A stretch of DNA of 35,287 bases from an uncultured Alphaproteobacteria bacterium (GCA_905236245.1 CAJOPC010000030.1:1-35287); one strand, 5' to 3'. Counted from the first letter of the stretch, positions 6,844-15,804 are shown. Notes: a model not told the origin generated them from the sequence alone. Numbers and translations are program-made.

Positions 6844-9438
6844 ATGTCTAAATATAAAGAAACAAAAGGGTTGGATCAGCGCCTAAACGCTGCTGAAATT
6901 GAAAATAAATGTATTCAATTTTGGGAAGATAATAAGGTATACGCCTATGATAAAACAGCTTCCCGTGAAAACACTTTTGTAGTAGACACTCCTCCTCCCA
7001 CCGTATCTGGTTCTTTGCATATTGGCCATATCATGTCTTATACTCAAGCTGAAATTATGGTTCGTTATCAACGCATGATGGGTAAGTCCATTTTCTATCC
7101 AATCGGATGGGATGACAATGGTTTACCAACAGAACGTCGTGTTCAAAACTATTTTAATATCGCTTGTAATCCGGCAATCCCCTATGATCCGAATTTCAAA
7201 CCGCAACATATTGAAAAGGATGAGCGCCCTCGTCAAGAGGTATCTCGTGATAATTTTATTGAGGCTTGTGAAGAATTAATTAAGGTGGATGAAAAGGCTT
7301 TCTATAATATTTTCCATCGTATTGGCCATTCTTATGATTGGGATATTACATATTCCACTATTGGTAAGAGTGCTCGTGCAGTGAGTCAGGCGTCCTTCCT
7401 GGATTTAGCAGAAAAAGGATTAGTTAAATCTATTGAAGCGCCGACTATGTGGGATGTGGATTTTGGTTGCGCTATTGCTCAGGCCGAGATTGAAGATCGT
7501 GAAATGGATAGTTTCTTCCACGATTTAAAATTCAAGATTAAGGATTCTGATGAATATTTAACTATTGCAACAACACGTCCGGAATTTTTGCCGGCCTGTA
7601 TCGCTGTTGTGGCCAATCCGGAAGATGAGCGTTATAAGCCATACTTTGGTAAAACAGCCATCGTTCCCGTGTTCGATATTGAAGTGCCTATTTTGGCGTC
7701 CGAACATGCCGTTATGGATAAAGGAACAGGTATTTTGATGGTTTGTACTTTTGGTGACGCGGATGACGTTGCTTGGTGGAAAAAGTCAGGTTTACCCATT
7801 AAACAAATTGTTGGTTTGGATGGTCGTATTATTGATCAAGAATATGGCGTGGCCCCCTTTACCAGTATGAATCCGGAAAAGGCAAAGGCTGCTTATGATC
7901 AAATGATTGGTCTTAAAATGCCAGCTGCCAGAGAAAAAGTTGTGGCAATGTTGCGCGAAAGTGGTGATTTATTGGCCGAACCAAAACCAATTCGTCACCC
8001 AGTGAAATTCTATGAAAAAGGATCCCATCCGTTGGAATTTGTCTCGTCTCGTCAATGGTTTATCAGTTTGTTGCCGCATAAAGCCGACTTGTTGGCTCAA
8101 GGTCGTAAAATTAAATGGACGCCGGCCCACATGCAATCGCGTTATGAAGCATGGGTTAATGGCTTAAATCAAGATTGGTGTATTTCACGCCAACGCTATT
8201 TCGGTGTGCCGTTCCCAGTTTGGTATCCGATCAAGGATAATGGGACTATTGATTACGAAAATCCGATTTATGCCGATAAGAATTCTTTGCCGGTAGATCC
8301 GATGAGTGATGTTCCGGCTGGTTATACAGCGGATCAACGTGGTGTGCCAGGTGGCTTTGCCGGAGATCCAGATGTGATGGATACTTGGGCGACCAGTTCT
8401 GTGACACCTCAGATTGCGATGGCAACCGAGAAAGGCCAAGGATTGGGTTTGCCGTTTGATATGCGTCCACAAGCACATGACATCATTCGGACATGGGCAT
8501 TCTATACAATCGCAAAAGCATGGTTCCATGACAAAGAAATTCCATGGAAACAAGCACTTATCAGCGGTTTCGTGTTGGACCCGGATCGTAAGAAAATGTC
8601 TAAGTCTAAAGGAAACGTGGTGACCCCAATGAATCTGTTGGAAAAACATTCTTCTGATGCGGTGCGTTATTGGGCCGGTCGTGCTAAAATTGGTATTGAT
8701 GCCTTGTTTGAAGAACAAGTGATGGAGCAAGGTCGTAAGTTGACCATGAAGTTGTTTAATGCTTCCAAGTTTGTGTTTATGATTTTGGAAAAGGCCGGGG
8801 TTACCAATGCCCTCTCCCAATCTGATATCACAAATCCGTTAGACAAGTCATGGTTGGCACAGTTAAAGGAAACGATTGAAACGGCAAACCGTTCCTTCAA
8901 AGAGGATGACTATGCGTTTGCTTTGGAAATGACAGAAAAGACATTCTGGAATTTCTGTGACAATTATTTGGAAATTGTAAAGGGGCGTGCGTATGAGGCA
9001 GATAAGTCTGCGTTGGCCAGTTTGCAGTTGACATTAGATACCTTGTTGCAATTGTTCGCTCCATTTTTGGTGTTTACAACAGAGGAAATTTGGCAATCTC
9101 GTCCATGGGGTGCCGATGAAAAGTCTATTCACGTACGGCATTTTCCGCAACCTGAAGATTTGACTGTGTCCACAGATACCGCTTTATATAATACAGTGTT
9201 GAATGTGGTTGATTTGATTCGTAAGGCAAAGGCCGAGAACCAAAAGTCTTTGAAGACGCCGATTGTCGAGTTGGCAATGACGGCGCCGAAAGCTGCCCTG
9301 CCCTTGATTGATCAGGCAAAACGTGACATTGTTAATGTGTCAAATATTCAAGGTGATGCCTTTACAATGGCGGAAGCTGCGGAATATGCAATGACGAATT
9401 GTGTATTTGGTGAAAACGAACCAAAGACGCAAGCATAA
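6844..9438 (+). CDS. valS: Valyl-tRNA synthetase, archaeal/rickettsial-like form
   Basis: This class I synthetase charges tRNA-Val. The HIGH motif is HIGH at residues 59-62 (after PPPTVSGSL), and KMSKS is at 584-588 followed by KGNVVTP. The CP1 editing region lies between, with TTRPEFLPACIAV. At 864 aa it is shorter than standard bacterial ValRS. It ends without an obvious C-terminal coiled-coil arm. The active-site context (DNGLPTERRVQ, PFDMRPQAHDIIRTWAFYTI) fits the archaeal-like ValRS known from Rickettsiales. That assignment rests on remembered family features; a tree would settle it. GAGGAAAA precedes the start. Confidence 0.95.
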   Translation: MSKYKETKGLDQRLNAAEIENKCIQFWEDNKVYAYDKTASRENTFVVDTPPPTVSGSLHIGHIMSYTQAEIMVRYQRMMGKSIFYPIGWDDNGLPTERRVQNYFNIACNPAIPYDPNFKPQHIEKDERPRQEVSRDNFIEACEELIKVDEKAFYNIFHRIGHSYDWDITYSTIGKSARAVSQASFLDLAEKGLVKSIEAPTMWDVDFGCAIAQAEIEDREMDSFFHDLKFKIKDSDEYLTIATTRPEFLPACIAVVANPEDERYKPYFGKTAIVPVFDIEVPILASEHAVMDKGTGILMVCTFGDADDVAWWKKSGLPIKQIVGLDGRIIDQEYGVAPFTSMNPEKAKAAYDQMIGLKMPAAREKVVAMLRESGDLLAEPKPIRHPVKFYEKGSHPLEFVSSRQWFISLLPHKADLLAQGRKIKWTPAHMQSRYEAWVNGLNQDWCISRQRYFGVPFPVWYPIKDNGTIDYENPIYADKNSLPVDPMSDVPAGYTADQRGVPGGFAGDPDVMDTWATSSVTPQIAMATEKGQGLGLPFDMRPQAHDIIRTWAFYTIAKAWFHDKEIPWKQALISGFVLDPDRKKMSKSKGNVVTPMNLLEKHSSDAVRYWAGRAKIGIDALFEEQVMEQGRKLTMKLFNASKFVFMILEKAGVTNALSQSDITNPLDKSWLAQLKETIETANRSFKEDDYAFALEMTEKTFWNFCDNYLEIVKGRAYEADKSALASLQLTLDTLLQLFAPFLVFTTEEIWQSRPWGADEKSIHVRHFPQPEDLTVSTDTALYNTVLNVVDLIRKAKAENQKSLKTPIVELAMTAPKAALPLIDQAKRDIVNVSNIQGDAFTMAEAAEYAMTNCVFGENEPKTQA

Positions 9439-9465
9439 AGCATAATATATATAATATAGAGTAAT

Positions 9466-9606
9466 AAAAAAACCCCCGCTCATCGTGGCGGGGGTTCGCA
9501 GTTGCGAGAGAAAAAAGGGGGAGGTAATCTCGTCAACCGCTGCAGATGTCTGTTGATATAGGGAGACTAAATGACACAAACATCTGGTCCTGCTTCTTCG
9601 CAGGAT
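9466..9606 (-). ncRNA. Candidate small RNA with C-rich anti-Shine-Dalgarno loops
   Basis: A strong minus-strand promoter and a perfect terminator bracket about 140 bases with no convincing reading frame. Predicted pairings, 5' to 3' on the minus strand: hairpin 1 CCTGC/GCAGG (9589-9604); hairpin 2 CAGATGT/ACATCTG (9543-9586) with a loop containing TAGTCTCCCTA; hairpin 3, 12 pairs with one bulge (arms 9528-9540 and 9498-9509), whose loop reads TTACCTCCCCC. The terminator is CCCCCGC/GCGGGGG (9473-9494) followed by TTTTTTT. C-rich loops of this kind in alphaproteobacterial sRNAs such as AbcR and the Rhodobacter CC-motif RNAs pair with ribosome-binding sites. Family membership is inference. Confidence 0.7.
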
Positions 9607-9612
9607 GAGTAT

Positions 9613-9641
9613 ATTTTAACCGATTGTTTACAATTTGTCAA
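9613..9641 (-). promoter_or_regulatory. Strong sigma70-type promoter of the small RNA
   Basis: On the minus strand a perfect TTGACA (9636-9641) is followed after exactly 17 bases by TAAAAT (9613-9618). Transcription should start near 9606. Confidence 0.75.
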
Positions 9642-9807
9642 GACTTTTTTAATATTTTTTGTTTTTCCCCTACTCTATATCATATATAGGGTTGATTTTT
9701 TTCGTTGGGAATTTTTAAATTATAAAAAATAAAATAAAATAACTATTTGATTTTAAAATTTATTTTTTTGTATTGGGGGGATAAAAATTTTTTTTGAGAA
9801 AAAAGAG
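9642..9807. other. AT-rich intergenic stretch between divergent promoters
   Basis: This segment is dominated by runs of T and A and holds no reading frame or stable hairpin that I can see. It separates the minus-strand sRNA promoter from the plus-strand adhesin-operon promoter and could carry UP elements or nucleoid-protein sites. Confidence 0.4.
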
Positions 9808-9836
9808 TTGACATTATTAAAATACATCTATATGCT
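9808..9836 (+). promoter_or_regulatory. Sigma70-type promoter of the adhesin operon
   Basis: TTGACA (9808-9813), a 17-base spacer and TATGCT (9831-9836) lie about 35 bases before the lipoprotein start codon. Confidence 0.7.
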
Positions 9837-9869
9837 GACTATGTTGCAATTTTATTACAAGGAGTAACA

Positions 9870-10346
9870 ATGAATTCAAAAGCAATTTTTTTGATCTCAG
9901 CATTGTTGATTGGTGGATGTGCAACGGAACCGAAGCGGGCTCCGGTGTGTTCTGGCGACACGATATTGGGATGTAAGCCGGTGGTTTACTTTGCCGAAGG
10001 ATCTGATGTGATTGCATCCGACCAAAAAGAAACGCTTGAATGGACATACAACAAATTAACACGTTGGCCAAGAAAGCATATTAAAGTGACTGGTCATACC
10101 GATTCCCGGGGACATCCGGATGAAAACCTAAGACTTTCTAAGAATCGTGCTATGGCTATCAAAAAATACTTTATTTCACGCGGAATTGATGCCGATCGTA
10201 TTGTCATAGACTTTAAGGGCGAAGCTGAACGCGTGTGCGTAACCAGTAAGTGTTATGAGTTGAATCGTCGAGCAGAGATTGAATTTTTCTCGAAAATTAG
10301 TGAATGGAATGTTTCAGAATGGACTTCTGGCAGTTCAACTAAATAA
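9870..10346 (+). CDS. OmpA-domain (Pal-like) lipoprotein, first gene of adhesin operon
   Basis: The 158-aa product begins with a lipoprotein signal peptide and lipobox LIGGC (Cys17), so it should be lipidated and sit in the outer or inner membrane facing the periplasm. Residues about 35-150 form an OmpA C-terminal peptidoglycan-binding domain: VTGHTDSRG, NLRLSKNRAMAIKKYF and LNRRAEIEF are the family's conserved positions. The next two genes follow after 11 and 19 bases, the last encoding a trimeric autotransporter. Small OmpA-domain or lipoprotein partners help assembly or anchoring of such adhesins (TpgA with Ata in Acinetobacter; SadB with SadA in Salmonella). I infer a similar role. AAGGAG precedes the start. 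Confidence 0.88.
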   Translation: MNSKAIFLISALLIGGCATEPKRAPVCSGDTILGCKPVVYFAEGSDVIASDQKETLEWTYNKLTRWPRKHIKVTGHTDSRGHPDENLRLSKNRAMAIKKYFISRGIDADRIVIDFKGEAERVCVTSKCYELNRRAEIEFFSKISEWNVSEWTSGSSTK

Positions 10347-10357
10347 GGAAATATAAT

Positions 10358-10738
10358 ATGGATATTAAAATTCGTTTCACAAAAAAGGCGGGCATCATTT
10401 TAGGTGCAATCGTCGTTTGTGGACTAATAGGTTTGGGGTGTTGGAGTTCCAGCACCTTCAAAGCACGTCAAGATATTAAAGCAACATGTCAAAACAATTG
10501 CGGTTGTTTTGGTAATGTTGTTGATTATCGCTTGACGAAAAAACAGGTGCGCTTGTTCGCTCAGTTCGTGAAGGAATTACAAAAGCGTAAAGACGCGAAT
10601 GTATTAGAATTCATGGATGTAGCTGAAGCGGTGGCTATTCAACGGGCATTTGCCATTTGCCAACCGCATGTTGAGCCAACACCCACCCCAAAAGCGCCAG
10701 AGTCAGCACAACCTGCTCCGGCTAAAAGCAAAAAATAA
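10358..10738 (+). CDS. Small anchored periplasmic protein in adhesin operon (126 aa)
   Basis: One hydrophobic segment (about residues 11-28, GIILGAIVVCGLIGLGCW) follows a short basic start, giving an inner-membrane anchor or an uncleaved signal with the rest in the periplasm. CQNNCGCFG adds a Cys cluster soon after. The middle is helical and charged, and the tail is a Pro/Ala/Lys-rich low-complexity linker (PTPTPKAPESAQPAPAKSKK). The GLGC sequence does not fit a good lipobox. I do not recognise a family. The tight operon with the OmpA-domain lipoprotein and the adhesin suggests a role in adhesin export or folding. Confidence 0.75.
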   Translation: MDIKIRFTKKAGIILGAIVVCGLIGLGCWSSSTFKARQDIKATCQNNCGCFGNVVDYRLTKKQVRLFAQFVKELQKRKDANVLEFMDVAEAVAIQRAFAICQPHVEPTPTPKAPESAQPAPAKSKK

Positions 10739-10757
10739 ATAACAGAAAGGAAAAAAC

Positions 10758-13634
10758 ATGAACTTAAAACTTTCAAAAACAGCAATTCGCGAGCTCACAC
10801 GCTTATATAGGGGCGTATTGGTTGCCGCGATTATTGCCTCTACAGTAGCCGCCACAGGCGCTAAGGCTGCTGACACATTTGCAGGTGCTATAACAGCAAC
10901 AACTGCTTTTATGGATAATTTACATACAGCTGACCCCTCATGGGACCGTGATAATGGTGTAGTTACTGGTTGGGGTGTTGATCAGATTTTAGGTATTATG
11001 TCCCCCGCTGCAGCAAATATAGATAGTGTTGTTTCTGCAGTAAACAATACAACAACAGGTTTGGCTGCAACATATACACTTGCTGATTCTGCAGTTCAAA
11101 CGGTACAAGTTAATGGAACAGCTCTGACGGAAACTGACGGGGTTGTGAATATTACTGTTGCAACTGGTAGCGATAATGGTACGATTAAAGTTAATGGAGC
11201 GGACGTTGCAGTTGCAGGTTTAGGTACGATGGCCTATGAAACCGCAACTGATTACAAAGTTAAAGATTCCGGTGATGGTTTGACCAATACCTCTGGCACA
11301 GTTTCTGTGAATGCTGGCAATGGTCTTGGTATCAATGGTACAAGTAAAGCTGTTGAAGTTGTGGCTGGTAATGGTATCGAAGTTGGTGCTTCAGGCGTTG
11401 CTGTAAAAGCCGCTGATAGTACGATTAGTGTGACTTCTGGAGGTGTGAAGGTTGGTACAATTACCGATTCTAACATCGCTGATGCCTCAATTAGTCAAAG
11501 CAAAATCAATGGCTTGGGTGATGCTTTGGATGCTAAGCAAGACGCTTTGGTTGCTGCTAATGGTGGTAGTGGTATCACTGTCGCAGCTGCTTCAGGAAGT
11601 GATCCTGCAACAATTTCTGTGAATGCTGGTAATGGTCTTCAAATTAATACCAGTAATGCCGTTGAAGTCAAAGCTGGTAACGGTGTCGAAGTTGGTGCTT
11701 CTGGCGTTGCTGTAAAAGCTGCTGATAGTTCAATCACAGTTGCTGCTGGTGGTGTGTCTGCCAATGTTTATGCTGATGGTGGATTACAAACAACCTCAAA
11801 CGGTATTGAAGTTAAAATCAATGGTAATGGTTTAGCCAAAGGTTCTGACGGATTGTCCGTTGTTGCTGATAATTCTACATTAGAAGTTGGCACCAGTGGT
11901 TTACAAATCAAAGATGGTGGTGTGACTGCTACACAATTGGCCGCTGATGCTGTAGAAACAGCTAAAATCAAAGATGGTGCAGTGACCGGTGATAAATTGG
12001 CTGCTGCTGTGTCAAACAACCTCTTAGATGCTGCTACAACCAGCAATGGTTTGGTTATCACGGCTGGTACTGATGCGACAGCTGCGAATATTGCCTTGAA
12101 GTTGGCTGATGCTTCATTGCAGGAAACAACAGATGGTTTGTCCGTTAAGTTGGCAGATACAACAACAACCAAGTCTGGTTTGCAAGTGGACGCCAATGGA
12201 TTGTCCATTAAGACTGGTGACACAATGACTGTGACCAGTGAGGGCTTCCTCAATATTAATTATAAAGCTACTCAATTTGAAGCTAATGCAACAGATGGTT
12301 TGAAGATTTTGGCCGGTGGTATTGGTACGACTGAATTAGCTAATTCTTCTGTGACATCAGACAAAATTGCTGATGGCAATGTGACTTTGGCAAAATTGGC
12401 TTCTGATGTTGCTACAACAACTGCTACGGCTGATAGCACGAAGTTGATTACTTCCGGTGGTGTTTATACCTTAGTCAATGTTACCGGTACAAACAACTAT
12501 ATTGCTAATGGTACGGATGTTGCGGGCAACTTGATTGCTTTGGATGCACAGACTAAGTCTAATGCAGACGATATTGCTCAAAATGCGTCTGATATTGCTG
12601 ACATTAATGCAGCAATCACTGTGGCAGCAAATGGTAACTACATTAAGGCTGCTGATGATGTGAAGACAAACCTTGCATCTTTGGATACTGCAATTGGTAG
12701 TATGGCTGATTTTGCTAGTCAGAACTATGCAACGAGTACAACAAGTGTTGCGGCTAACTTGACAGCTTTGGATACTCAAGTTAAAACCGTCGTTGATGAT
12801 ATGACAGTTGCAGCTGGTACTTATAGCTACATTACTGCTGGTACAGGTGTCGGATCTAACTTGATCGCTTTGGATACTCAAGCTAAGGCTATCGTCGATG
12901 ATATGACAGTTGCAGATGGTACTTATAACTATATTACAGCTGGTACTGGTGTTGGGGCTAACTTGATTGCTTTGGATACTCAAGTTAAGGCCAATGCTGA
13001 TAAGAATGATGTCCAAGACACTGGTTTGGGCAACATCGTTGCGGCTTTGAATGGTGGTACATACACCGTTGCTGATGGTAGCATTGCTGGTGGAGATACT
13101 TTGTCTGGCTTTACAGCAACAAACTTAACAGCTGCTGCTAATGAGTTGATGACAGACATCACAGTGGCTTCTGATGGTAATTACATCACAGCTGGTGCAG
13201 ATGTTGCTGGTAACTTGAGCGCTTTGGATGATCAAGTTAAGACAAATGCTGACTCTATTGGTGATCTTAGCCAATTGGTTGACAGTAATTATGCTGCTGA
13301 TACAGATAATACTGCTGACGCCGTTATGGCTTTGGACAGCAACTTGGGTCGTGTGGAAGGCCGTGTAGATGCCTTAGACAGACGCGTGCATAAGATGCAC
13401 CATGAGATGAAGTCCGGCTTTGCTAGCTTAGCCGCTTTGTCCGGTTTGGTGCCAAATGCTCGTTCTGCAGGCGATACGCAAATTTCCGTTGGTACAGGTT
13501 ATTACCGTGGTACAACAGGATTTGCTTTGGGTGCCTTCCATCACCTCAACGACAGTGTGATGTTGAATGCTGGTGCTTCCTATGCAGGAAACGGCACTGC
13601 CATCTTCAAAGGTGGTGTCACCTTCGGATTCTAA
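10758..13634 (+). CDS. Trimeric autotransporter adhesin (YadA-like, type Vc secretion)
   Basis: The 958-aa product starts with a long signal peptide (basic start, hydrophobic core, GAKAAD cleavage region). The passenger (about 40-870) is built from Gly/Asn/Val-rich repeats. Examples are two copies of a NAGNGL..EVGASGVAVKAADS unit (about residues 185-335) and near-identical NYITAGTGVGxNLIALDTQ units (about 665-745), as in head and stalk segments of trimeric adhesins. The last part has coiled coil (RVEGRVDALDRRVHKMHHEM) then a membrane anchor with SAGDTQISVGTGYYRGTTGFALG and a terminal Phe, the YadA anchor signature. It should trimerise and display the passenger on the surface. AGAAAGGA precedes the ATG; a terminator follows. 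Confidence 0.93.
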   Translation: MNLKLSKTAIRELTRLYRGVLVAAIIASTVAATGAKAADTFAGAITATTAFMDNLHTADPSWDRDNGVVTGWGVDQILGIMSPAAANIDSVVSAVNNTTTGLAATYTLADSAVQTVQVNGTALTETDGVVNITVATGSDNGTIKVNGADVAVAGLGTMAYETATDYKVKDSGDGLTNTSGTVSVNAGNGLGINGTSKAVEVVAGNGIEVGASGVAVKAADSTISVTSGGVKVGTITDSNIADASISQSKINGLGDALDAKQDALVAANGGSGITVAAASGSDPATISVNAGNGLQINTSNAVEVKAGNGVEVGASGVAVKAADSSITVAAGGVSANVYADGGLQTTSNGIEVKINGNGLAKGSDGLSVVADNSTLEVGTSGLQIKDGGVTATQLAADAVETAKIKDGAVTGDKLAAAVSNNLLDAATTSNGLVITAGTDATAANIALKLADASLQETTDGLSVKLADTTTTKSGLQVDANGLSIKTGDTMTVTSEGFLNINYKATQFEANATDGLKILAGGIGTTELANSSVTSDKIADGNVTLAKLASDVATTTATADSTKLITSGGVYTLVNVTGTNNYIANGTDVAGNLIALDAQTKSNADDIAQNASDIADINAAITVAANGNYIKAADDVKTNLASLDTAIGSMADFASQNYATSTTSVAANLTALDTQVKTVVDDMTVAAGTYSYITAGTGVGSNLIALDTQAKAIVDDMTVADGTYNYITAGTGVGANLIALDTQVKANADKNDVQDTGLGNIVAALNGGTYTVADGSIAGGDTLSGFTATNLTAAANELMTDITVASDGNYITAGADVAGNLSALDDQVKTNADSIGDLSQLVDSNYAADTDNTADAVMALDSNLGRVEGRVDALDRRVHKMHHEMKSGFASLAALSGLVPNARSAGDTQISVGTGYYRGTTGFALGAFHHLNDSVMLNAGASYAGNGTAIFKGGVTFGF

Positions 13635-13656
13635 TCGAATCCAGAACACAAAAATT

Positions 13657-13688
13657 CAGGGGAAGTTCGCTTCCCCTGTTTTTTTTAT
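13657..13688 (+). terminator. Strong terminator of the adhesin operon
   Basis: CAGGGGAAG (13657-13665) and CTTCCCCTG (13670-13678) form a perfect 9-bp stem closed by a TTCG tetraloop, followed by a run of eight T. Confidence 0.95.
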
Positions 13689-13713
13689 ATCCCCTGCTCT
13701 AAATTTATCCAAT

Positions 13714-13743
13714 TAAAAACTCCGTCCAAATTCATGGGCGGAG
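13714..13743 (-). terminator. Terminator of aspS
   Basis: On the minus strand CTCCGCCC pairs with GGACGGAG (8 bp, one G-U), followed by TTTTTAATT. The plus strand also has CTTTTTG after the hairpin, so it may work both ways. Confidence 0.75.
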
Positions 13744-13762
13744 CTTTTTGTACTTATTTGCT

Positions 13763-15529
13763 TTAACGCAATTTGATGTGTACTTCGCGCAGCTGTGTTT
13801 CTGTCACAGGAGACGGCGCATGCATCAATAAATCTTGCGCTTGTTGGTTGAACGGGAAAGCAATCACCTCACGGATATATTCCTCATTTTCCAACATCAT
13901 CACAATGCGGTCAAAACCGAACGCGGCACCGCCGTGTGGTGGCGCCCCATATTTGAAGGCATTCAGCATGCCACCAAACTTGCGTTCTACAACCTCAGGA
14001 CCATAACCGGCAATTTCGAATGCCTTATACATAATGTCCGGTCTATGGTTACGAATAGCGCCAGATAGCATTTCCAAACCGTTTCCAACCATATCAAATT
14101 GATATGCTTTGATTTCTAACGGATTTTTGGTGTTTAATGCTTCCATTTCGCCTTGAGGCATAGTAAACGGATTGTGGTTGAAAACTGGCTTGCCAGTTTC
14201 TGGATCTTGTTCGTAGAACGGGAAATCCATAACCCAGCAGAAACGGTAAGCATTTTTTTCATATAAGTCTAATTCATGTCCTAGCAAATTACGCACTTTT
14301 CCGGCAAACAAGGCGGCTTTTTCGCCTTTGCCACAGACAAAGAATACGCTATCTCCCTGCTCTAAACCAGTTAATTCAAATAATTTGGCTAAACGAGCTT
14401 CATCTAATTTCTTAGCAATTGGTCCTTTATTACCATCGGCAGCACGAACAATATAACCCAGTCCGCCCATTTCGTTTTCAACGGCAAAGGCATTTAGTTT
14501 GTCAAACCAACTGCGTGGGCGTTCTTCGGTCTTTGGTGCTTTAATAGCACGAACGAAACCGCCATCAGCAACTGTGTTAGCAAAAATACCGAATTCAGAC
14601 CCAGCAAATACCTCTGAGACATCCACAATACGTAGTGGGTTGCGTAGGTCTGGTTTATCCGTTCCAAATGTCAGCATTGCTTCATCAAACGGGATTCGCT
14701 GGAATGGCGCTTCGCTAACCGTTGCAGTTGGAGCAAATTCTTTAAAAATAGAAGTAATTAGCTTTTCGCCGACTTCCAAAATTTCGTCTTGTGTCACAAA
14801 AGACATTTCCCAGTCGATTTGATAAAATTCTCCAGGAGAACGATCGGCACGGCTGTCTTCATCACGGAAGCATGGAGCCAATTGGAAATAGCGGTCAAAA
14901 CCCGCCACCATCAGTAATTGTTTAAATTGCTGTGGAGATTGTGGTAACGCATAAAATTCACCTTTGTGAACACGACTTGGAACCAAATAGTCACGAGCGC
15001 CCTCCGGGCTGGAGGATGTCAAAATAGGTGTTTGAAATTCCGTAAAGCCCATTTCCCACATGCGGTCACGCACAAATTTGTTTAAACGGTTACGCATTAA
15101 AATGTTGGCATGCGGTTTTGCCCGGCGTAAATCCAAGAAACGGTAAGTTAAGCGTTGTTCTTCGCTTAGGTCGGCGGAATCTGATGTAATTAAAAATGGC
15201 AATACTTGAGCTTCGCTTAATACATCCACCTTTTCCACGCTGACTTCAATTTCGCCAGTTGGCATTTTGGGATTGACGGTTTCGGATGTTCTGGTTAAAA
15301 CTTTTCCTTCAATACGAACAACCGCTTCTGGCCGAGCCTTTTCCAAGGTCTCAAAGCATGCACTGGATGTATCTACCACACACTGGGTAATTCCATCATT
15401 GTCGCGCAAGTCCACAAACAACAAGTTTCCATGGTCACGTTTGGTTTGTATCCATCCGGACAATGTTACTGCTTCACCGGCGTTTGCAGCACGCAATTCG
15501 CCGCACATTTTTGTTCTATAAGTTTGCAT
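13763..15529 (-). CDS. aspS: Aspartyl-tRNA synthetase
   Basis: This class IIb synthetase charges tRNA-Asp, and in organisms lacking AsnRS often tRNA-Asn too. An OB-fold anticodon domain occupies about residues 1-110. Motif 1 is near [11 protein letters not shown] (161-171); motif 2 is [20 protein letters not shown] (220-239) with a Ser-Pro-Gly insertion that I associate with alphaproteobacterial AspRS. The bacterial GAD insertion domain lies in the middle. Motif 3 is GAAFGFDRI (534-542). The length of 588 aa is normal for the bacterial enzyme. AAAGGA precedes the ATG. A structured 170-base leader lies directly upstream. Whether it is discriminating for tRNA-Asp cannot be read here. Confidence 0.97.
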   Translation of the reverse strand: MQTYRTKMCGELRAANAGEAVTLSGWIQTKRDHGNLLFVDLRDNDGITQCVVDTSSACFETLEKARPEAVVRIEGKVLTRTSETVNPKMPTGEIEVSVEKVDVLSEAQVLPFLITSDSADLSEEQRLTYRFLDLRRAKPHANILMRNRLNKFVRDRMWEMGFTEFQTPILTSSSPEGARDYLVPSRVHKGEFYALPQSPQQFKQLLMVAGFDRYFQLAPCFRDEDSRADRSPGEFYQIDWEMSFVTQDEILEVGEKLITSIFKEFAPTATVSEAPFQRIPFDEAMLTFGTDKPDLRNPLRIVDVSEVFAGSEFGIFANTVADGGFVRAIKAPKTEERPRSWFDKLNAFAVENEMGGLGYIVRAADGNKGPIAKKLDEARLAKLFELTGLEQGDSVFFVCGKGEKAALFAGKVRNLLGHELDLYEKNAYRFCWVMDFPFYEQDPETGKPVFNHNPFTMPQGEMEALNTKNPLEIKAYQFDMVGNGLEMLSGAIRNHRPDIMYKAFEIAGYGPEVVERKFGGMLNAFKYGAPPHGGAAFGFDRIVMMLENEEYIREVIAFPFNQQAQDLLMHAPSPVTETQLREVHIKLR

Positions 15530-15539
15530 TTATTTAATC

Positions 15540-15708
15540 CTTTCTTTTTGTTAAGTGCAAGGGCGGATTTCGTCCGCTGTGCCACCTTGCTTCAGGGTCG
15601 CATGAACCCCCTTAAACACGCTGTAACGGGCGCGCCCGAAGGGTTCTAATAAGTCATCATAAGACCGTTCTTCCCTTATGCTCCCCTGTGTCATCAGGAT
15701 CAAAGCAA
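15540..15708 (-). ncRNA. Candidate structured leader RNA or small RNA upstream of aspS
   Basis: This segment is much richer in G+C than its surroundings and full of complementary arms: CATAAG/CTTATG, GAACCC/GGGTTC, and the palindrome CGGGCGCGCCCG. The 5' end CTTGCTT can pair with AAGCAAG near the 3' side. The same 3' sequence (GCAAGG) can instead pair with CCTTGC around an inner GCGGA/TCCGC hairpin, so two exclusive folds are possible. It starts about 6 bases after a good promoter and ends 11 bases before aspS. It could be a cis-acting leader of aspS or an independent RNA. I tried 6S and SRP RNA and could not match either. A 54-63 aa frame crosses it, but no ribosome-binding site supports it. 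Confidence 0.5.
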
Positions 15709-15713
15709 GATTC

Positions 15714-15742
15714 ATTTTATCAGATATAAAAACAAATTGCAA
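15714..15742 (-). promoter_or_regulatory. Sigma70-type promoter of the leader RNA/aspS
   Basis: On the minus strand TTGCAA (15737-15742), 17 bases, then TAAAAT (15714-15719). Only 8 bases separate its -35 from the divergent plus-strand -35 at 15751. Confidence 0.6.
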
Positions 15743-15750
15743 CTTTTTTC

Positions 15751-15779
15751 TTGACGAGAATGTAAATAAAACATATTGT
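15751..15779 (+). promoter_or_regulatory. Sigma70-type promoter of the 388-aa secreted protein
   Basis: TTGACG (15751-15756), 17 bases, TATTGT (15774-15779), back to back with the aspS leader promoter. Confidence 0.55.
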
Positions 15780-15804
15780 AGGTATATTAAACATGGGGGA
15801 ATTT

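Noticed and set aside
8185-8820. 211-aa minus-strand frame opposite valS
   Set aside because: It lies wholly antisense to conserved ValRS motifs and has no ribosome-binding site.
9340-9579. 79-aa minus-strand frame after valS
   Set aside because: It overlaps the end of valS and the structured small RNA, and crosses that RNA's terminator.
15540-15708. 6S RNA or SRP RNA identity
   Set aside because: The arms suggest a branched fold rather than the 6S rod with its central bubble, and the SRP core motif (GGAAGGAAGCAG type) is absent.
15551-15742. 63-aa minus-strand protein before aspS
   Set aside because: Its first ATG lies upstream of the promoter, the next ATGs lack ribosome-binding sites or overlap the -10 box, and the base pairing explains the segment better. 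I keep coding as an alternative.
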